NCBI GenBank assembly: GCA_017554325.1
Contig: JAFZIP010000003.1
Span: forward strand, 1 to 64,000
Direction: 5' to 3'
Length of the DNA stretch: 64,000 bases
Origin: Bacteroidales bacterium
GTDB taxonomy: Bacteria > Bacteroidota > Bacteroidia > Bacteroidales > WCHB1-69
Shown here in pieces: positions 18,100-25,593 of this stretch. Position 1 is the stretch's first letter. Each line of letters starts with the position of its first letter. Under the pieces are notes generated by a model. That model saw only the letters and a program-made list of their open reading frames with translations, was not told the DNA's origin and did no database searches. The translations under genes were made by a program, and so were the position numbers.

Positions 18100-18108
18100 G
18101 CAAAGATA
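18100..18108 (-). promoter_or_regulatory. -7 box of the M28 peptidase gene
   Basis: TATCTTTGC on the minus strand, 25 bases before the ATG at 18075. Confidence 0.6.
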
Positions 18109-18141
18109 CGACGGATTTTGGAAATAGATTTTCAAAAAATG

Positions 18142-18150
18142 TATTTTTGC
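18142..18150 (+). promoter_or_regulatory. -7 box of the lipoprotein gene at 18177
   Basis: TATTTTTGC, 27 bases before the start codon, divergent from the M28 promoter. Confidence 0.65.
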
Positions 18151-18176
18151 AGTTGAAAATCTAACCAACCCTAACA

Positions 18177-18740
18177 ATGAAAAACCTTACATCCCTCTGC
18201 ACGATAGTGCTTGTCCTAATCAGTCTGCTCGCCTGCACGAACGGGCGTGTTGCTGCGCAATCCGCGCAGGTGGAAGGCCACTACATCTACGAGCACGCTT
18301 TCAACTACGATTTGATGAAGTGCCATCTCGATGTACACGAGACCGGCACAATGGATTTCGCGTCTGACGGCAGCGCCCTTGACTCCGCAAGGCAAGTCTA
18401 TACGGCAACCATGGAGGATGGCTGCAAGGTGACATTCGTGTTCAACTACATCAGTCCCAGCCGCTGGAGACTTGAGGGAGAAGACTTCTATTTCGCCGGC
18501 ATCAAGGAGAGTTTCCGCATGAAACTAACAGAAATGGACGCTGGGGATTGCGACCCAGTCCGTGCCGAAAAGCTGGCGCAGGAGATCATCAAGGTCATCA
18601 GCGGCAGCTGCGATTACGAATACAAGTTTCACCTGGATATGCTCACAGAGAAAAAAATGCAATGGAGCTTCACTTACCGCGACGGCCATAGCGACACATG
18701 GGAGTTTTATCGGGATCCAGATGTGCAAGTGTGTGAATAA
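18177..18740 (+). CDS. Putative lipoprotein of unknown function
   Basis: 187 residues with a lipoprotein signal peptide ending in the lipobox ISLLAC (Cys20), so it is probably anchored to a membrane facing the periplasm. The mature part (YIYEHAFNYDLMKCHLDV, then FVFNYISPSRWRLEGEDFYF) alternates polar and hydrophobic residues like a small beta-barrel or lipocalin-like fold. No family is recognised. The next gene, a DMT transporter, starts 18 bases downstream, so the two likely form an operon. Confidence 0.75.
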   Translation: MKNLTSLCTIVLVLISLLACTNGRVAAQSAQVEGHYIYEHAFNYDLMKCHLDVHETGTMDFASDGSALDSARQVYTATMEDGCKVTFVFNYISPSRWRLEGEDFYFAGIKESFRMKLTEMDAGDCDPVRAEKLAQEIIKVISGSCDYEYKFHLDMLTEKKMQWSFTYRDGHSDTWEFYRDPDVQVCE

Positions 18741-18758
18741 TAATACAGTTCATATAAA

Positions 18759-19622
18759 ATGATCTACCTCGTTTTAGCCATAGTATTTTCAACCGGTGTT
18801 TTTGTCACCATGCGCATTTTCAAGCGCTTCGAGATGGACAACCACCAGGCGTTGATGTGGAACTATATCTTCGCCACGATTACGGGCTTCCTCATTTGCA
18901 GGCAGTACGATACGATTCCCCAACTGGTTCATGAATCGTGGTTCGGATTGTCAATCCTGACGGGTTTCTGGTTCATTTTCACCTACTTGCTCATGACGGC
19001 TTCCACCCAGTCGTCGGGCATTACCATCACCTCGCTTTCCAGCAAACTGTCTGTGGTGCTGCCCACATTGGCCGGTGTGCTCATCTTCCAGGAACACCTG
19101 AATCTGAAAGTCTCTATTGGTATCGTTTTGGCTCTAGTGGCACTGGTGCTGGTAGTTGGCGGGAATGGCAAGCCAACAGATAAGTTTCAGATAACCAAGT
19201 TGCTGCTGCCCTTGTTGATTTTCTTTGGCACGGGTATCGGTGACATCCTGATGAAGCTCAACGAGCAACGCAATGCAGCCGATAACATGGGCTTTATGAT
19301 TGCCTTTATCTATTCCATTGCCATGCTGTTCGGTATCATCTTGGTAGCATACGACCTCATTAGCGGCAAATCCAAATGGCAGATGAAGAGCCTTCTCGGA
19401 GGCATCGCGTTGGGCGTCATCAACTTTTTCTCAACTTTCTGTGTGTTCCATGCCATGCGCTATTTCGACAATGTGGTACTGTTCCCCATCTACAATATCG
19501 GTGTGGTCTGCCTCACCGCTCTCGTTGGTTGGCTGCTATTCAAGGAAAAACTGACCTGGAAGAACTATCTGGGCCTTGCCATTGCTATAATCGCCGTGGT
19601 GCTGATAACGGTGAAATTGTAG
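18759..19622 (+). CDS. EamA/DMT-family membrane transporter
   Basis: 287 residues made almost wholly of about ten hydrophobic helices (from MIYLVLAIVFSTGVFVTMRI to LAIIAVVLITVKL at the end), in two halves as usual in drug/metabolite transporters of the EamA type. Typical glycine- and proline-containing turns such as LSVVLPTLAGVLIFQEHL and VVCLTALVGWLLFKEKL mark the repeated unit in each half. It sits in the inner membrane; the substrate is unknown. It is downstream of the lipoprotein gene and convergent with tRNA-Ala. Confidence 0.85.
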   Translation: MIYLVLAIVFSTGVFVTMRIFKRFEMDNHQALMWNYIFATITGFLICRQYDTIPQLVHESWFGLSILTGFWFIFTYLLMTASTQSSGITITSLSSKLSVVLPTLAGVLIFQEHLNLKVSIGIVLALVALVLVVGGNGKPTDKFQITKLLLPLLIFFGTGIGDILMKLNEQRNAADNMGFMIAFIYSIAMLFGIILVAYDLISGKSKWQMKSLLGGIALGVINFFSTFCVFHAMRYFDNVVLFPIYNIGVVCLTALVGWLLFKEKLTWKNYLGLAIAIIAVVLITVKL

Positions 19623-19633
19623 TAATTGCCGTG

Positions 19634-19706
19634 TGGAGAGGACGGGATTCGAACCCGCGACCCCTTGATTGCGAACCAAGTGCTCTACCAGCTGAGCTAC
19701 ATCCCC
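19634..19706 (-). tRNA. tRNA-Ala(CGC)
   Basis: 73 bases folding as a cloverleaf: acceptor GGGGATG with CCTCTCC, D arm with AGCTCAG, anticodon loop TTCGCAA, T loop TTCGAAT. Anticodon CGC reads the alanine codon GCG, and the G3-U70 pair that marks alanine tRNAs is present. CCA is not encoded. Position 6-67 is a U-C mismatch in the acceptor stem. Confidence 0.88.
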
Positions 19707-19827
19707 ATCCGCCAAACGACCTTTATAGGGTCGTTTTTTTTTCAGGGCGCGAAAATACACTTTTTCTGGATATGATAAATGTGAAAGTAGTGTCAGAACT
19801 TTATGGTTAGGGCATCTTCTTTTTTAG

Positions 19828-19836
19828 TATTTTTGC
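19828..19836 (+). promoter_or_regulatory. -7 box of the queuosine operon
   Basis: TATTTTTGC, 20 bases before queF. The leader is too short to hold a preQ1 riboswitch. Confidence 0.65.
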
Positions 19837-19855
19837 CGCAAATTTGGATTCTATT

Positions 19856-20326
19856 ATGTCAAGAAACGAAAAAGAACTGGATGGCGTGACCCTGTTGGGA
19901 AACCAGAATACACAGTATAATTATGATTATAATCCGGATGTGTTGGAGACATTTGAAAATAAACATCCGGAAAATGAATACATAGTGACACTCGACTGCC
20001 CGGAATTCACGTCCTTGTGTCCCAAAACCGGCCAGCCCGATTTCGGTCACATCATCATCAACTACATCCCGCGCGTGCGCATGGTGGAGAGCAAGAGTTT
20101 GAAACTCTATCTCTTCAGCTTCCGCAATCATGGCGATTTCCACGAGGATTGCGTGAACATCATCATGAAAGATCTGGTGAAACTGATGGATCCCAAATAT
20201 TTGGAGGTGATTGGACTGTTCAACCCGCGTGGCGGCATCTCCATCAAACCGTTTGCCAATTACGGCGATAAAGATCATCAGGATATGGTGAAACAGCGTT
20301 TATTGGCTAATTTCCATCAAAAATAG
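19856..20326 (+). CDS. queF: NADPH-dependent 7-cyano-7-deazaguanine reductase QueF
   Basis: 156 residues, the short single-domain (type I) form. It reduces preQ0 to preQ1 in queuosine synthesis. The nucleophilic cysteine is in [15 protein letters not shown], the signature [20 protein letters not shown] carries the QueF NADPH-binding motif, and [11 protein letters not shown] closes the domain. ATG 19856 is preferred over the TTG-like start four codons upstream. queC follows after 9 bases, and queD and queE lie further downstream, so the genes for preQ1 formation are together. Confidence 0.95.
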   Translation: MSRNEKELDGVTLLGNQNTQYNYDYNPDVLETFENKHPENEYIVTLDCPEFTSLCPKTGQPDFGHIIINYIPRVRMVESKSLKLYLFSFRNHGDFHEDCVNIIMKDLVKLMDPKYLEVIGLFNPRGGISIKPFANYGDKDHQDMVKQRLLANFHQK

Positions 20327-20335
20327 GGTAGAAGT

Positions 20336-20992
20336 ATGGAAAAAGATTCCGTCATCGTCATCTCGGGTGGCATGGACTCAACCACCATGCTGTACGAATA
20401 TCGGGAGCAGATTGCGCTGGCTGTTACCTTTGATTACGGCTCCACGCAGAACGCCCGCGAACGCGAGTATGCTATCATACATTGCAAGCGACTGGGTATC
20501 AAGCATCTGATAATCCCATTGGATTTTATGCACCAGTACTTCAAAAGTGCGTTGCTGGGTGCTCCGGAGGATATTCCCGAAGGCAATTATGACGATGAGA
20601 ACATGAAATCGACGGTGGTGCCATTCCGCAATGGCATCATGCTGGCCATTGCTTGTGGCTTGGCCGAAAGTAACGGCCTCAAGCGGGTGATGATTGCCAA
20701 CCACGCCGGCGACCATACCATCTATCCTGATTGCCGTCCGGGCTTCGTCAAGGCCATGTCGGAGGCGATGAGTGCGGGCACTTACGAAAATGTCACGGTT
20801 TTCGCTCCATATACCGGTTTGAGCAAAGCGGATATTGCCCTGAAGGGCAAGGCGTTGGGCTTGGACTACAGCGAAACTTACTCCTGCTACAAGGGCGGTG
20901 AGAAGCACTGTGGCAAATGCGGCACCTGCCGCGAACGCATCGAAGCCCTCCGCGAAGCCGGCATTGAAGACACGACGGAGTATGAACGATGA
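20336..20992 (+). CDS. queC: 7-cyano-7-deazaguanine synthase QueC
   Basis: 218 residues. It converts carboxy-deazaguanine to preQ0 with ATP and ammonia. The PP-loop ATP site VISGGMDSTTML is at residue 7-19 and the C-terminal zinc cluster is CYKGGEKHCGKCGTCRERI. It lies 9 bases after queF. The final codons (TTEYER, stop) coincide with the first unit of a 14-base tandem repeat that runs on downstream, so the repeat array abuts or has replaced the original end of the gene. Confidence 0.95.
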   Translation: MEKDSVIVISGGMDSTTMLYEYREQIALAVTFDYGSTQNAREREYAIIHCKRLGIKHLIIPLDFMHQYFKSALLGAPEDIPEGNYDDENMKSTVVPFRNGIMLAIACGLAESNGLKRVMIANHAGDHTIYPDCRPGFVKAMSEAMSAGTYENVTVFAPYTGLSKADIALKGKALGLDYSETYSCYKGGEKHCGKCGTCRERIEALREAGIEDTTEYER

Positions 20993-21026
20993 CGATGAAC
21001 TATGAACGATGAACTATGAACGATGA
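20981..21026. repeat. 14-base tandem repeat after queC
   Basis: About three copies of TATGAACGATGAAC, starting within the last codons of queC. Confidence 0.75.
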
Positions 21027-21070
21027 TTTGGGCTGTTGGTATATAGTCTTCTGTCTATAGTCTTAAAAAG

Positions 21071-21121
21071 AATCTCTAATCTCTAAACTCTAAACTATAA
21101 ACTATAAACTCTAAACTATAA
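21071..21121. repeat. Heptamer tandem repeat before queD
   Basis: Repeated AAACTCT/AAACTAT heptamers directly upstream of the queD start; the same pattern occurs at 51120-51169. Confidence 0.75.
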
Positions 21122-21475
21122 ATGTATTACGTTAGAAAAACCCTAGAAATCTCCTCTTGTCACCAGTTGTATCTCGATTACGAGAGCAAGTGCGAGAATT
21201 TGCATGGCCACAATTGGAAAATCAATGTATATTGCCGTGCCAAAGAGCTGGATAGCAACGGTATGGTGTGCGACTTTACGGAGATCAAACGCCTGATTCA
21301 CGGACGGATAGACCACAAGAACCTCAACGAGGAGCTGGACTTCAATCCCACGGCTGAAAATTTGGCCAAGTGGATTGTGGATACTGTGCCCAACTGCTAT
21401 CGCGCGGATGTGTGGGAGTCGCGTGACAACAAGGCCTCCTACATTGCGGACGATGCCGTGCAAAATTTCGATTAG
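21122..21475 (+). CDS. queD: 6-carboxy-tetrahydropterin synthase QueD
   Basis: 117 residues, the normal length of a QueD/PTPS-fold enzyme. It makes 6-carboxy-5,6,7,8-tetrahydropterin from dihydroneopterin triphosphate. Zinc-binding histidines are in SSCHQLYLDY and ENLHGHNWKINVY, with the catalytic cysteine in YESKCENLHGH; DFTEIKRLI and LDHKNLNE-like IDHKNLNEELDFNPTAEN are also typical. The next gene, queE, begins on the base after the queD stop, so translation is coupled. AT-rich tandem repeats occupy the ribosome-binding region. Confidence 0.95.
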   Translation: MYYVRKTLEISSCHQLYLDYESKCENLHGHNWKINVYCRAKELDSNGMVCDFTEIKRLIHGRIDHKNLNEELDFNPTAENLAKWIVDTVPNCYRADVWESRDNKASYIADDAVQNFD

Positions 21476-22066
21476 ATGTACAGGATTAACGAGATATTCC
21501 ACTCTTTGCAGGGCGAGGGCTACCATACGGGCACGCCCGCCGTTTTTGTGCGCTTCAGCGGCTGCAATTTGCGTTGTGCTTTTTGCGACACGCAGCACCA
21601 GGAAGGCCGGATGGTGTTGCTGCCCGACATCATTGCCGAGGTGAGCCGATATCCCCATGCGCCGATGGTGGTGCTCACGGGAGGTGAGCCGTCGCTGTTT
21701 GTAGATGATGCGTTCGTGCGTGCACTGAAGGAGCGGACGGGCAAATGGGTGGCCATTGAGACGAACGGCACGCGCGCGCTGCCGCATTCGTTGGATTGGG
21801 TGACGTTCTCGCCGAAGACCGGTTTTGAGGGCGGCGACGGCGAGCCCTGCGTGCTCACCCGCTGCGACGAGCTCAAGGTGGTCTATTGTGGGCAGAACCT
21901 CCATGTTTACGACAAAATTGAAACCAAATACCGCTTCCTGCAGCCCTGCTATTGTGAAGATGCTGCGCAACGCCAAGCCAACCTTGCCGCGTGCGTGGAG
22001 GCAGTCATGCAGAATCCCGGCTGGCGCCTCTCGCTGCAAGTGCATAGGGTGCTGGGGATACGGTGA
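21476..22066 (+). CDS. queE: 7-carboxy-7-deazaguanine synthase QueE (radical SAM)
   Basis: 196 residues. It rearranges carboxytetrahydropterin to carboxy-deazaguanine using a 4Fe-4S cluster and S-adenosylmethionine. The cluster motif is SGCNLRCAFCDTQH (CxxxCxxC), the substrate-binding start is FHSLQGEGYHTGTPAVF, and TGGEPS is the SAM-binding glycine motif. It is shorter than many homologues but ends with the expected LSLQVHRVLGIR. Together with queF, queC and queD it completes GTP-derived preQ1 synthesis except for the first GTP cyclohydrolase step. Confidence 0.95.
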   Translation: MYRINEIFHSLQGEGYHTGTPAVFVRFSGCNLRCAFCDTQHQEGRMVLLPDIIAEVSRYPHAPMVVLTGGEPSLFVDDAFVRALKERTGKWVAIETNGTRALPHSLDWVTFSPKTGFEGGDGEPCVLTRCDELKVVYCGQNLHVYDKIETKYRFLQPCYCEDAAQRQANLAACVEAVMQNPGWRLSLQVHRVLGIR

Positions 22067-22080
22067 TTATGGTGCCGCCG

Positions 22081-22150
22081 CCTCAGATTGTGCTATGCTT
22101 ATCTGAGGTTAATAAGATAAGACCTCTTCAAGGTCGTCGTTCAAGAGGTC
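22081..22150 (+). terminator. Two consecutive hairpins after queE
   Basis: CCTCAGAT/ATCTGAGG (22081-22108) and GACCTCTT/AAGAGGTC (22121-22150), each a perfect 8-bp stem. There is no U-run, so a role as processing or attenuation structure is as likely as termination. Confidence 0.45.
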
Positions 22151-22163
22151 AGTTTGCTCTTAT

Positions 22164-22312
22164 GGAATGTATCCCAGAGGGAAACTCCTTTTCGGATTAC
22201 CCCACACGGAAGTGTGGGGAGATGGAGGATGTGCGGCGAGGACCCTCGCGGCGCGTGACTGGTCTGCACAGGAGGTGTATGCTGTCCCGCCGCGAAAGTC
22301 ACACACTGGTAA
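22164..22312 (+). repeat. 149-nt structured repeat, copy A
   Basis: Nearly identical to 22887-23035. It contains the hairpin CCCACACGGAAGTGTGGG with a GGAA loop and a long-range stem TCGCGGCG/CGCCGCGA around a variable inner hairpin, and ends GAAAGTCACACACTGG. A divergent third copy is on the minus strand at 58687-58811. It has no ORF and looks like a structured RNA or mobile non-coding element. The rest of the gap 22067-22480 holds the two hairpins above and plain AT-rich DNA. Confidence 0.8.
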
Positions 22313-22448
22313 TATATGATTTATATTCGAATCTTAATGCCAGTTTAACAAATAATTGTGAAAAATCTAAGAATAAATTATTGCAACAATTTGATTTTCA
22401 GTATAAAAATTATTTTGGATATATGAAGTACTGTATTAGATAAATGTT

Positions 22449-22457
22449 TATTTTTGC
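22449..22457 (+). promoter_or_regulatory. -7 box of the DUF5618 gene
   Basis: TATTTTTGC, 24 bases before ATG 22481. Confidence 0.65.
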
Positions 22458-22480
22458 GGAAACATAATAAAATCAAGGCT

Positions 22481-22882
22481 ATGAAAAGCAATAATGCAAT
22501 TGAAGAGGCTCGGCGGTATGTAGCCAATGCCGAAGAGGTCATTAAAAAGGCGGACTATGACCCTGAGCTGAAAATTTACATGGATAGCAAATACATCAAA
22601 ATGGCGGGCGATACCCTTTGGAAAGGGTGCTTGATTGCGCTGGATGCCGTTCTACAAGTACGGAAGGGCAAAGGTCGTCCCTCGATTGAAAAGTACAAGG
22701 AGGCTGCCGGCAAGCGCGACCGCAAGTTGCTGGCCAACATAGTGGCAGGCTATGATCTCATGCACCTCACAATGGGATACGACGGAACCACAGACAAGAG
22801 AGCTTGCGATGCAGGCTTTGACAGGGCTTCCACCATCATAGAGCACTGCGCCAAACTATATCCGGGCACGGTGTGCGCGTAA
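22481..22882 (+). CDS. DUF5618-like small helical protein
   Basis: 133 residues, mostly helical, cytoplasmic. The pattern NAIEEARRYVANAEEVIKKA, then YIKMAGDTLWKGCLIALDAV and GYDLMHLTMGYDGT, matches my memory of the DUF5618 family of Bacteroidetes; it resembles HEPN-like four-helix proteins in layout. Function is unknown. The gene has its own promoter and is framed by two direct copies of a 149-nt structured repeat (22164-22312 and 22887-23035), the second starting within five bases of its stop codon, which suggests that gene and repeats moved together. Confidence 0.75.
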   Translation: MKSNNAIEEARRYVANAEEVIKKADYDPELKIYMDSKYIKMAGDTLWKGCLIALDAVLQVRKGKGRPSIEKYKEAAGKRDRKLLANIVAGYDLMHLTMGYDGTTDKRACDAGFDRASTIIEHCAKLYPGTVCA

Positions 22883-22886
22883 AATA

Positions 22887-23035
22887 GGAATGTATCCCAA
22901 AGGGATACTCCCTTTCGGATTACCCCACACGGAAGTGTGGGGTAATGGAGGATGCGCGGTGAGGACCCTCGCGGCGCGAGACTGGTCTGCACCGAAGGTG
23001 TGTGCTCTCCCGCCGCGAAAGTCACACACTGGCAA
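22887..23035 (+). repeat. 149-nt structured repeat, copy B
   Basis: Direct repeat of 22164-22312 with the same hairpins; substitutions fall largely in loops and in the variable inner hairpin (GCACCGAAGGTGTGTGC). It starts five bases after the stop codon of the DUF5618 gene. Confidence 0.8.
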
Positions 23036-23122
23036 TGCAGTTGGGGATGGAGCATGAAGTCACCGCCTCGAAGTATGTATAGAACATTTATCACCGCGCA
23101 AATAGATTGTATAATAAAGTTG

Positions 23123-23131
23123 TATTTTTGC
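23123..23131 (+). promoter_or_regulatory. -7 box of the DUF2807 gene
   Basis: TATTTTTGC, 28 bases before ATG 23159. Confidence 0.65.
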
Positions 23132-23158
23132 AGCCCTAATCAATTAAAAAATACGAAT

Positions 23159-23869
23159 ATGAAACAAACGTTTTTGCTGCTTTCTTTGTGCGCGATCCTG
23201 TGCACAGGCTGTGTCAGAGATTACGGTACTCCAACAACCAAAAACTATCCCATCAACGGTAATTATACCGAACTTTCCATAAGTAATGCATTCGAGGTGA
23301 CCGTGAGCGACCAGGTGAGCGATGTGGTGGTCACTGTGGGTGAACTGGCCCATGAAAGAGTGGTCGTGAAAGTGCGTGACGGCAAGCTGTATATCGGTTT
23401 TAAACCGAATACGCACTATAATGGCAAAGCCATTGCTGTCATTCCTGCCAATGCCAACCTGAGGAGCGTTGACCTCAGTGGCGCCTCTTCATTTCAGGGC
23501 GCTCTCATGTGCAATAATGTCGAGATTGAGCTTTCCGGGGCTTCTACCTACCGAGGTCTTGTAGAGACCGATGAATTGGATATTGAGCTGTCTGGGGCTT
23601 CTGACGCCTTTATTTACGGTTTGTGTCAAACCGACATGAAAATTGACCTCAGTGGCGCCAGTACACTGGATGCTGCTAACCTGAATGCGCAGTCGGTGCA
23701 TGGTGAGATGAGCGGTGCCAGCAATGCCGATGTGACCTTCTGCTCCATCCTGAATGTGGAACTCAGCGGGGCCAGTACGCTTACCTATGGATTCATGATG
23801 GATTGTCCCGGCAACTCTGTTGTCAACTGTCCCACCTCCGGAGGTTCAACAGTCAGACGGCGCCCGTAA
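23159..23869 (+). CDS. DUF2807 (head GIN domain) beta-helix lipoprotein
   Basis: 236 residues. The lipoprotein signal peptide ends ILCTGC (Cys18). The mature protein is a DUF2807/GIN-type right-handed beta-helix with six recurring SGAS turns (VDLSGASSF, IELSGASTY, IELSGASDA, IDLSGASTL, GEMSGASNA, VELSGASTL) spaced about 20 residues apart. Such proteins are thought to be surface or periplasmic structural or adhesive modules; no enzyme function is expected. ATG 23159 follows the promoter box, ruling out the longer upstream frame. The secreted M6 protease starts 57 bases downstream. Confidence 0.88.
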   Translation: MKQTFLLLSLCAILCTGCVRDYGTPTTKNYPINGNYTELSISNAFEVTVSDQVSDVVVTVGELAHERVVVKVRDGKLYIGFKPNTHYNGKAIAVIPANANLRSVDLSGASSFQGALMCNNVEIELSGASTYRGLVETDELDIELSGASDAFIYGLCQTDMKIDLSGASTLDAANLNAQSVHGEMSGASNADVTFCSILNVELSGASTLTYGFMMDCPGNSVVNCPTSGGSTVRRRP

Positions 23870-23926
23870 TAGGGAATGGTGTATTGCATTTTGGGAGACG
23901 GATCTTTAAACAATAATTTGAAAAGT

Positions 23927-25504
23927 ATGAAAAACAGTAACCGTAAAAATTCCAGTCAGGTGTTGCGACTTTGTGTGTGGATTGCCAGTGTAGTATGCTT
24001 GTTTATGCCAGCGCGTGCCTTTGCCCAGAACGATGCCACGGAGCTGACCAACTTGGTGATTTTTGTTCGTTTTGCAGATGATGCCGAAATCGACCATTCG
24101 TTTGCGGAAATCGATACCATGTTTAATGGAAGAACAGAAGGATACATGAGCGTGTATAATTTCTTCAAGGTCATGTCGTACGACAAGATTCATTATAACA
24201 CGGTATATACCAACAATATACAGAACGGACAAATCATCTCTTATCAGGATGTTTTTCCTCGCGGCTATTTTGAACCCTATAGTTCGTGGAATCCCATCGG
24301 TTACCAAGGCGAGAATCCGTTTATGGGCGTCTCCATGCGCGAGGCATTGTTGCTGGGTCGTATCGTGAAATATGTGGACTCTCTGCATCTGGTGGATCCC
24401 AACATTGTGCTGGATGGCGATGGCGACGGTGACATTGACAACATCAGCTTCGTGGTGAAGGGCGGCACGGGCTCGTGGGCGTCTATTTTGTGGCCTCACA
24501 TGGAGTATTTTCCGCATGATTCGCTTGGCTATGTGGCAACTCTCAATGGCGTTCGCCCCAATACGTTCAATTTGGAATTCGAGGGCGCGCCGACATACTT
24601 CAACGCGAATGTCTTCCGCCACGAGATGGGGCATTCACTGGATTTGCCGGATTTGTATCATTACATGTACTATTCGGATGTGACCCCGGCCGGTTGCTGG
24701 GATATGATGTGCAACAATTATGTGCCCAATCATACGGCTGCCATTTACAAGAATAAGATACTGCATGTGTCGGACGACCCGATTGAAATTGCCGAAGATG
24801 GAGACTACACTTTGTTGAGTGTGGGCTCGAGCCCTTCGCAGAATTGCTATTATATCAAGTCAAGTATTGATCCTACACAATGGTTCGTGTTCGAGTACCG
24901 CAACTATTACGACATGTTCGATGCGGGTGTCCCTGGCGTTGGACTTGTAGTTGCGCGTTGGAACGATACCGTGTCGTTGGATTATAACGGCATGTTTGCC
25001 AATGCTTTCTTCGATTATCACACACAGGCGCACCAATACTGGATTTTCCGTCCAGGCAGCTCAAGTGACACGGTTGACGGTAACATTTACCGGGCGCACT
25101 TTAGTTTTGAGTCCGGCCGCACCTCCTTCGGACCGACGACGGATCCTCATCCTTATCTGACGGACGGCACGCCGGAAACGAGTTTCGAAATCACAGATAT
25201 TCACGAGAACGGCAACCAGCTTACCTTCCACGTGCATTTCCTGAATACAGGTGTGGAGGATGTCGCTTCTAAAGACATGATGAAAGTGTGGCCGAATCCT
25301 GCCCGTGAACTTTTTACTGTTGAGGGTGAGGACATCAGTCGTGTGGAATTGTATGATGCGGTCGGTCGCTTGGCGGCTTCGGATTCCAATGTGAGAGAAG
25401 GCCGCTGTACCTTGTCGGTGTCGCATTTACCGGCTGGTATTTACATTATGAAAGCCTATACTGATAGCGGTTCTTCACACTCGAGAAAAGTGGTGGTGGA
25501 GTAG
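23927..25504 (+). CDS. M6-family metalloprotease with T9SS type A sorting domain
   Basis: 525 residues. The signal peptide (LRLCVWIASVVCLFMPARAF) is followed by an M6 (immune inhibitor A-like) peptidase: the zinc site is FRHEMGHSLDLPDLYHY, and GDGDGDIDNISFVVKGG is a probable calcium-binding loop. The last ~80 residues (VWPNPARELFTVEG ... LPAGIYIMKAYTD) form a type A CTD that directs export across the outer membrane by the type IX system. Together with porX at 47046 this shows that the T9SS is in use. Start ATG 23927 gives the best signal peptide. Confidence 0.9.
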   Translation: MKNSNRKNSSQVLRLCVWIASVVCLFMPARAFAQNDATELTNLVIFVRFADDAEIDHSFAEIDTMFNGRTEGYMSVYNFFKVMSYDKIHYNTVYTNNIQNGQIISYQDVFPRGYFEPYSSWNPIGYQGENPFMGVSMREALLLGRIVKYVDSLHLVDPNIVLDGDGDGDIDNISFVVKGGTGSWASILWPHMEYFPHDSLGYVATLNGVRPNTFNLEFEGAPTYFNANVFRHEMGHSLDLPDLYHYMYYSDVTPAGCWDMMCNNYVPNHTAAIYKNKILHVSDDPIEIAEDGDYTLLSVGSSPSQNCYYIKSSIDPTQWFVFEYRNYYDMFDAGVPGVGLVVARWNDTVSLDYNGMFANAFFDYHTQAHQYWIFRPGSSSDTVDGNIYRAHFSFESGRTSFGPTTDPHPYLTDGTPETSFEITDIHENGNQLTFHVHFLNTGVEDVASKDMMKVWPNPARELFTVEGEDISRVELYDAVGRLAASDSNVREGRCTLSVSHLPAGIYIMKAYTDSGSSHSRKVVVE

Positions 25505-25530
25505 GGGATTTGACCAATCCGGATAAATAA

Positions 25531-25563
25531 ATTGGCCGCTGATTTGTAGAGTCAGCGGCCAAT
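25531..25563. terminator. Bidirectional terminator between M6 protease and gcvT
   Basis: A perfect 12-bp stem ATTGGCCGCTGA/TCAGCGGCCAAT with a 9-base loop, located between two convergent genes. Confidence 0.8.
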
Positions 25564-25593
25564 ATTATGTATGAATATGCTGTTAATCAGCGA

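Noticed and set aside
19800..19856. A preQ1 riboswitch before queF
   Set aside because: Only about 20-28 bases separate the -7 box from the ATG, too little for the aptamer, and no typical C-rich/A-rich pattern is present.
20981..21121. A CRISPR array
   Set aside because: The units are 7 or 14 bases, contiguous and AT-rich, with no unique spacers, and no cas gene is nearby.
21143..22045. A 300-codon minus-strand frame across queD and queE
   Set aside because: Two well-supported enzymes on the other strand explain the region.
22164..22312. A group II intron fragment or cobalamin riboswitch
   Set aside because: The domain V consensus and riboswitch core motifs could not be found; only generic hairpins match.
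22063..22443. A 126-codon plus-strand frame after queE
   Set aside because: It runs through hairpins and the structured repeat, and the homologous part of the second repeat copy is not read in the same frame as a protein.
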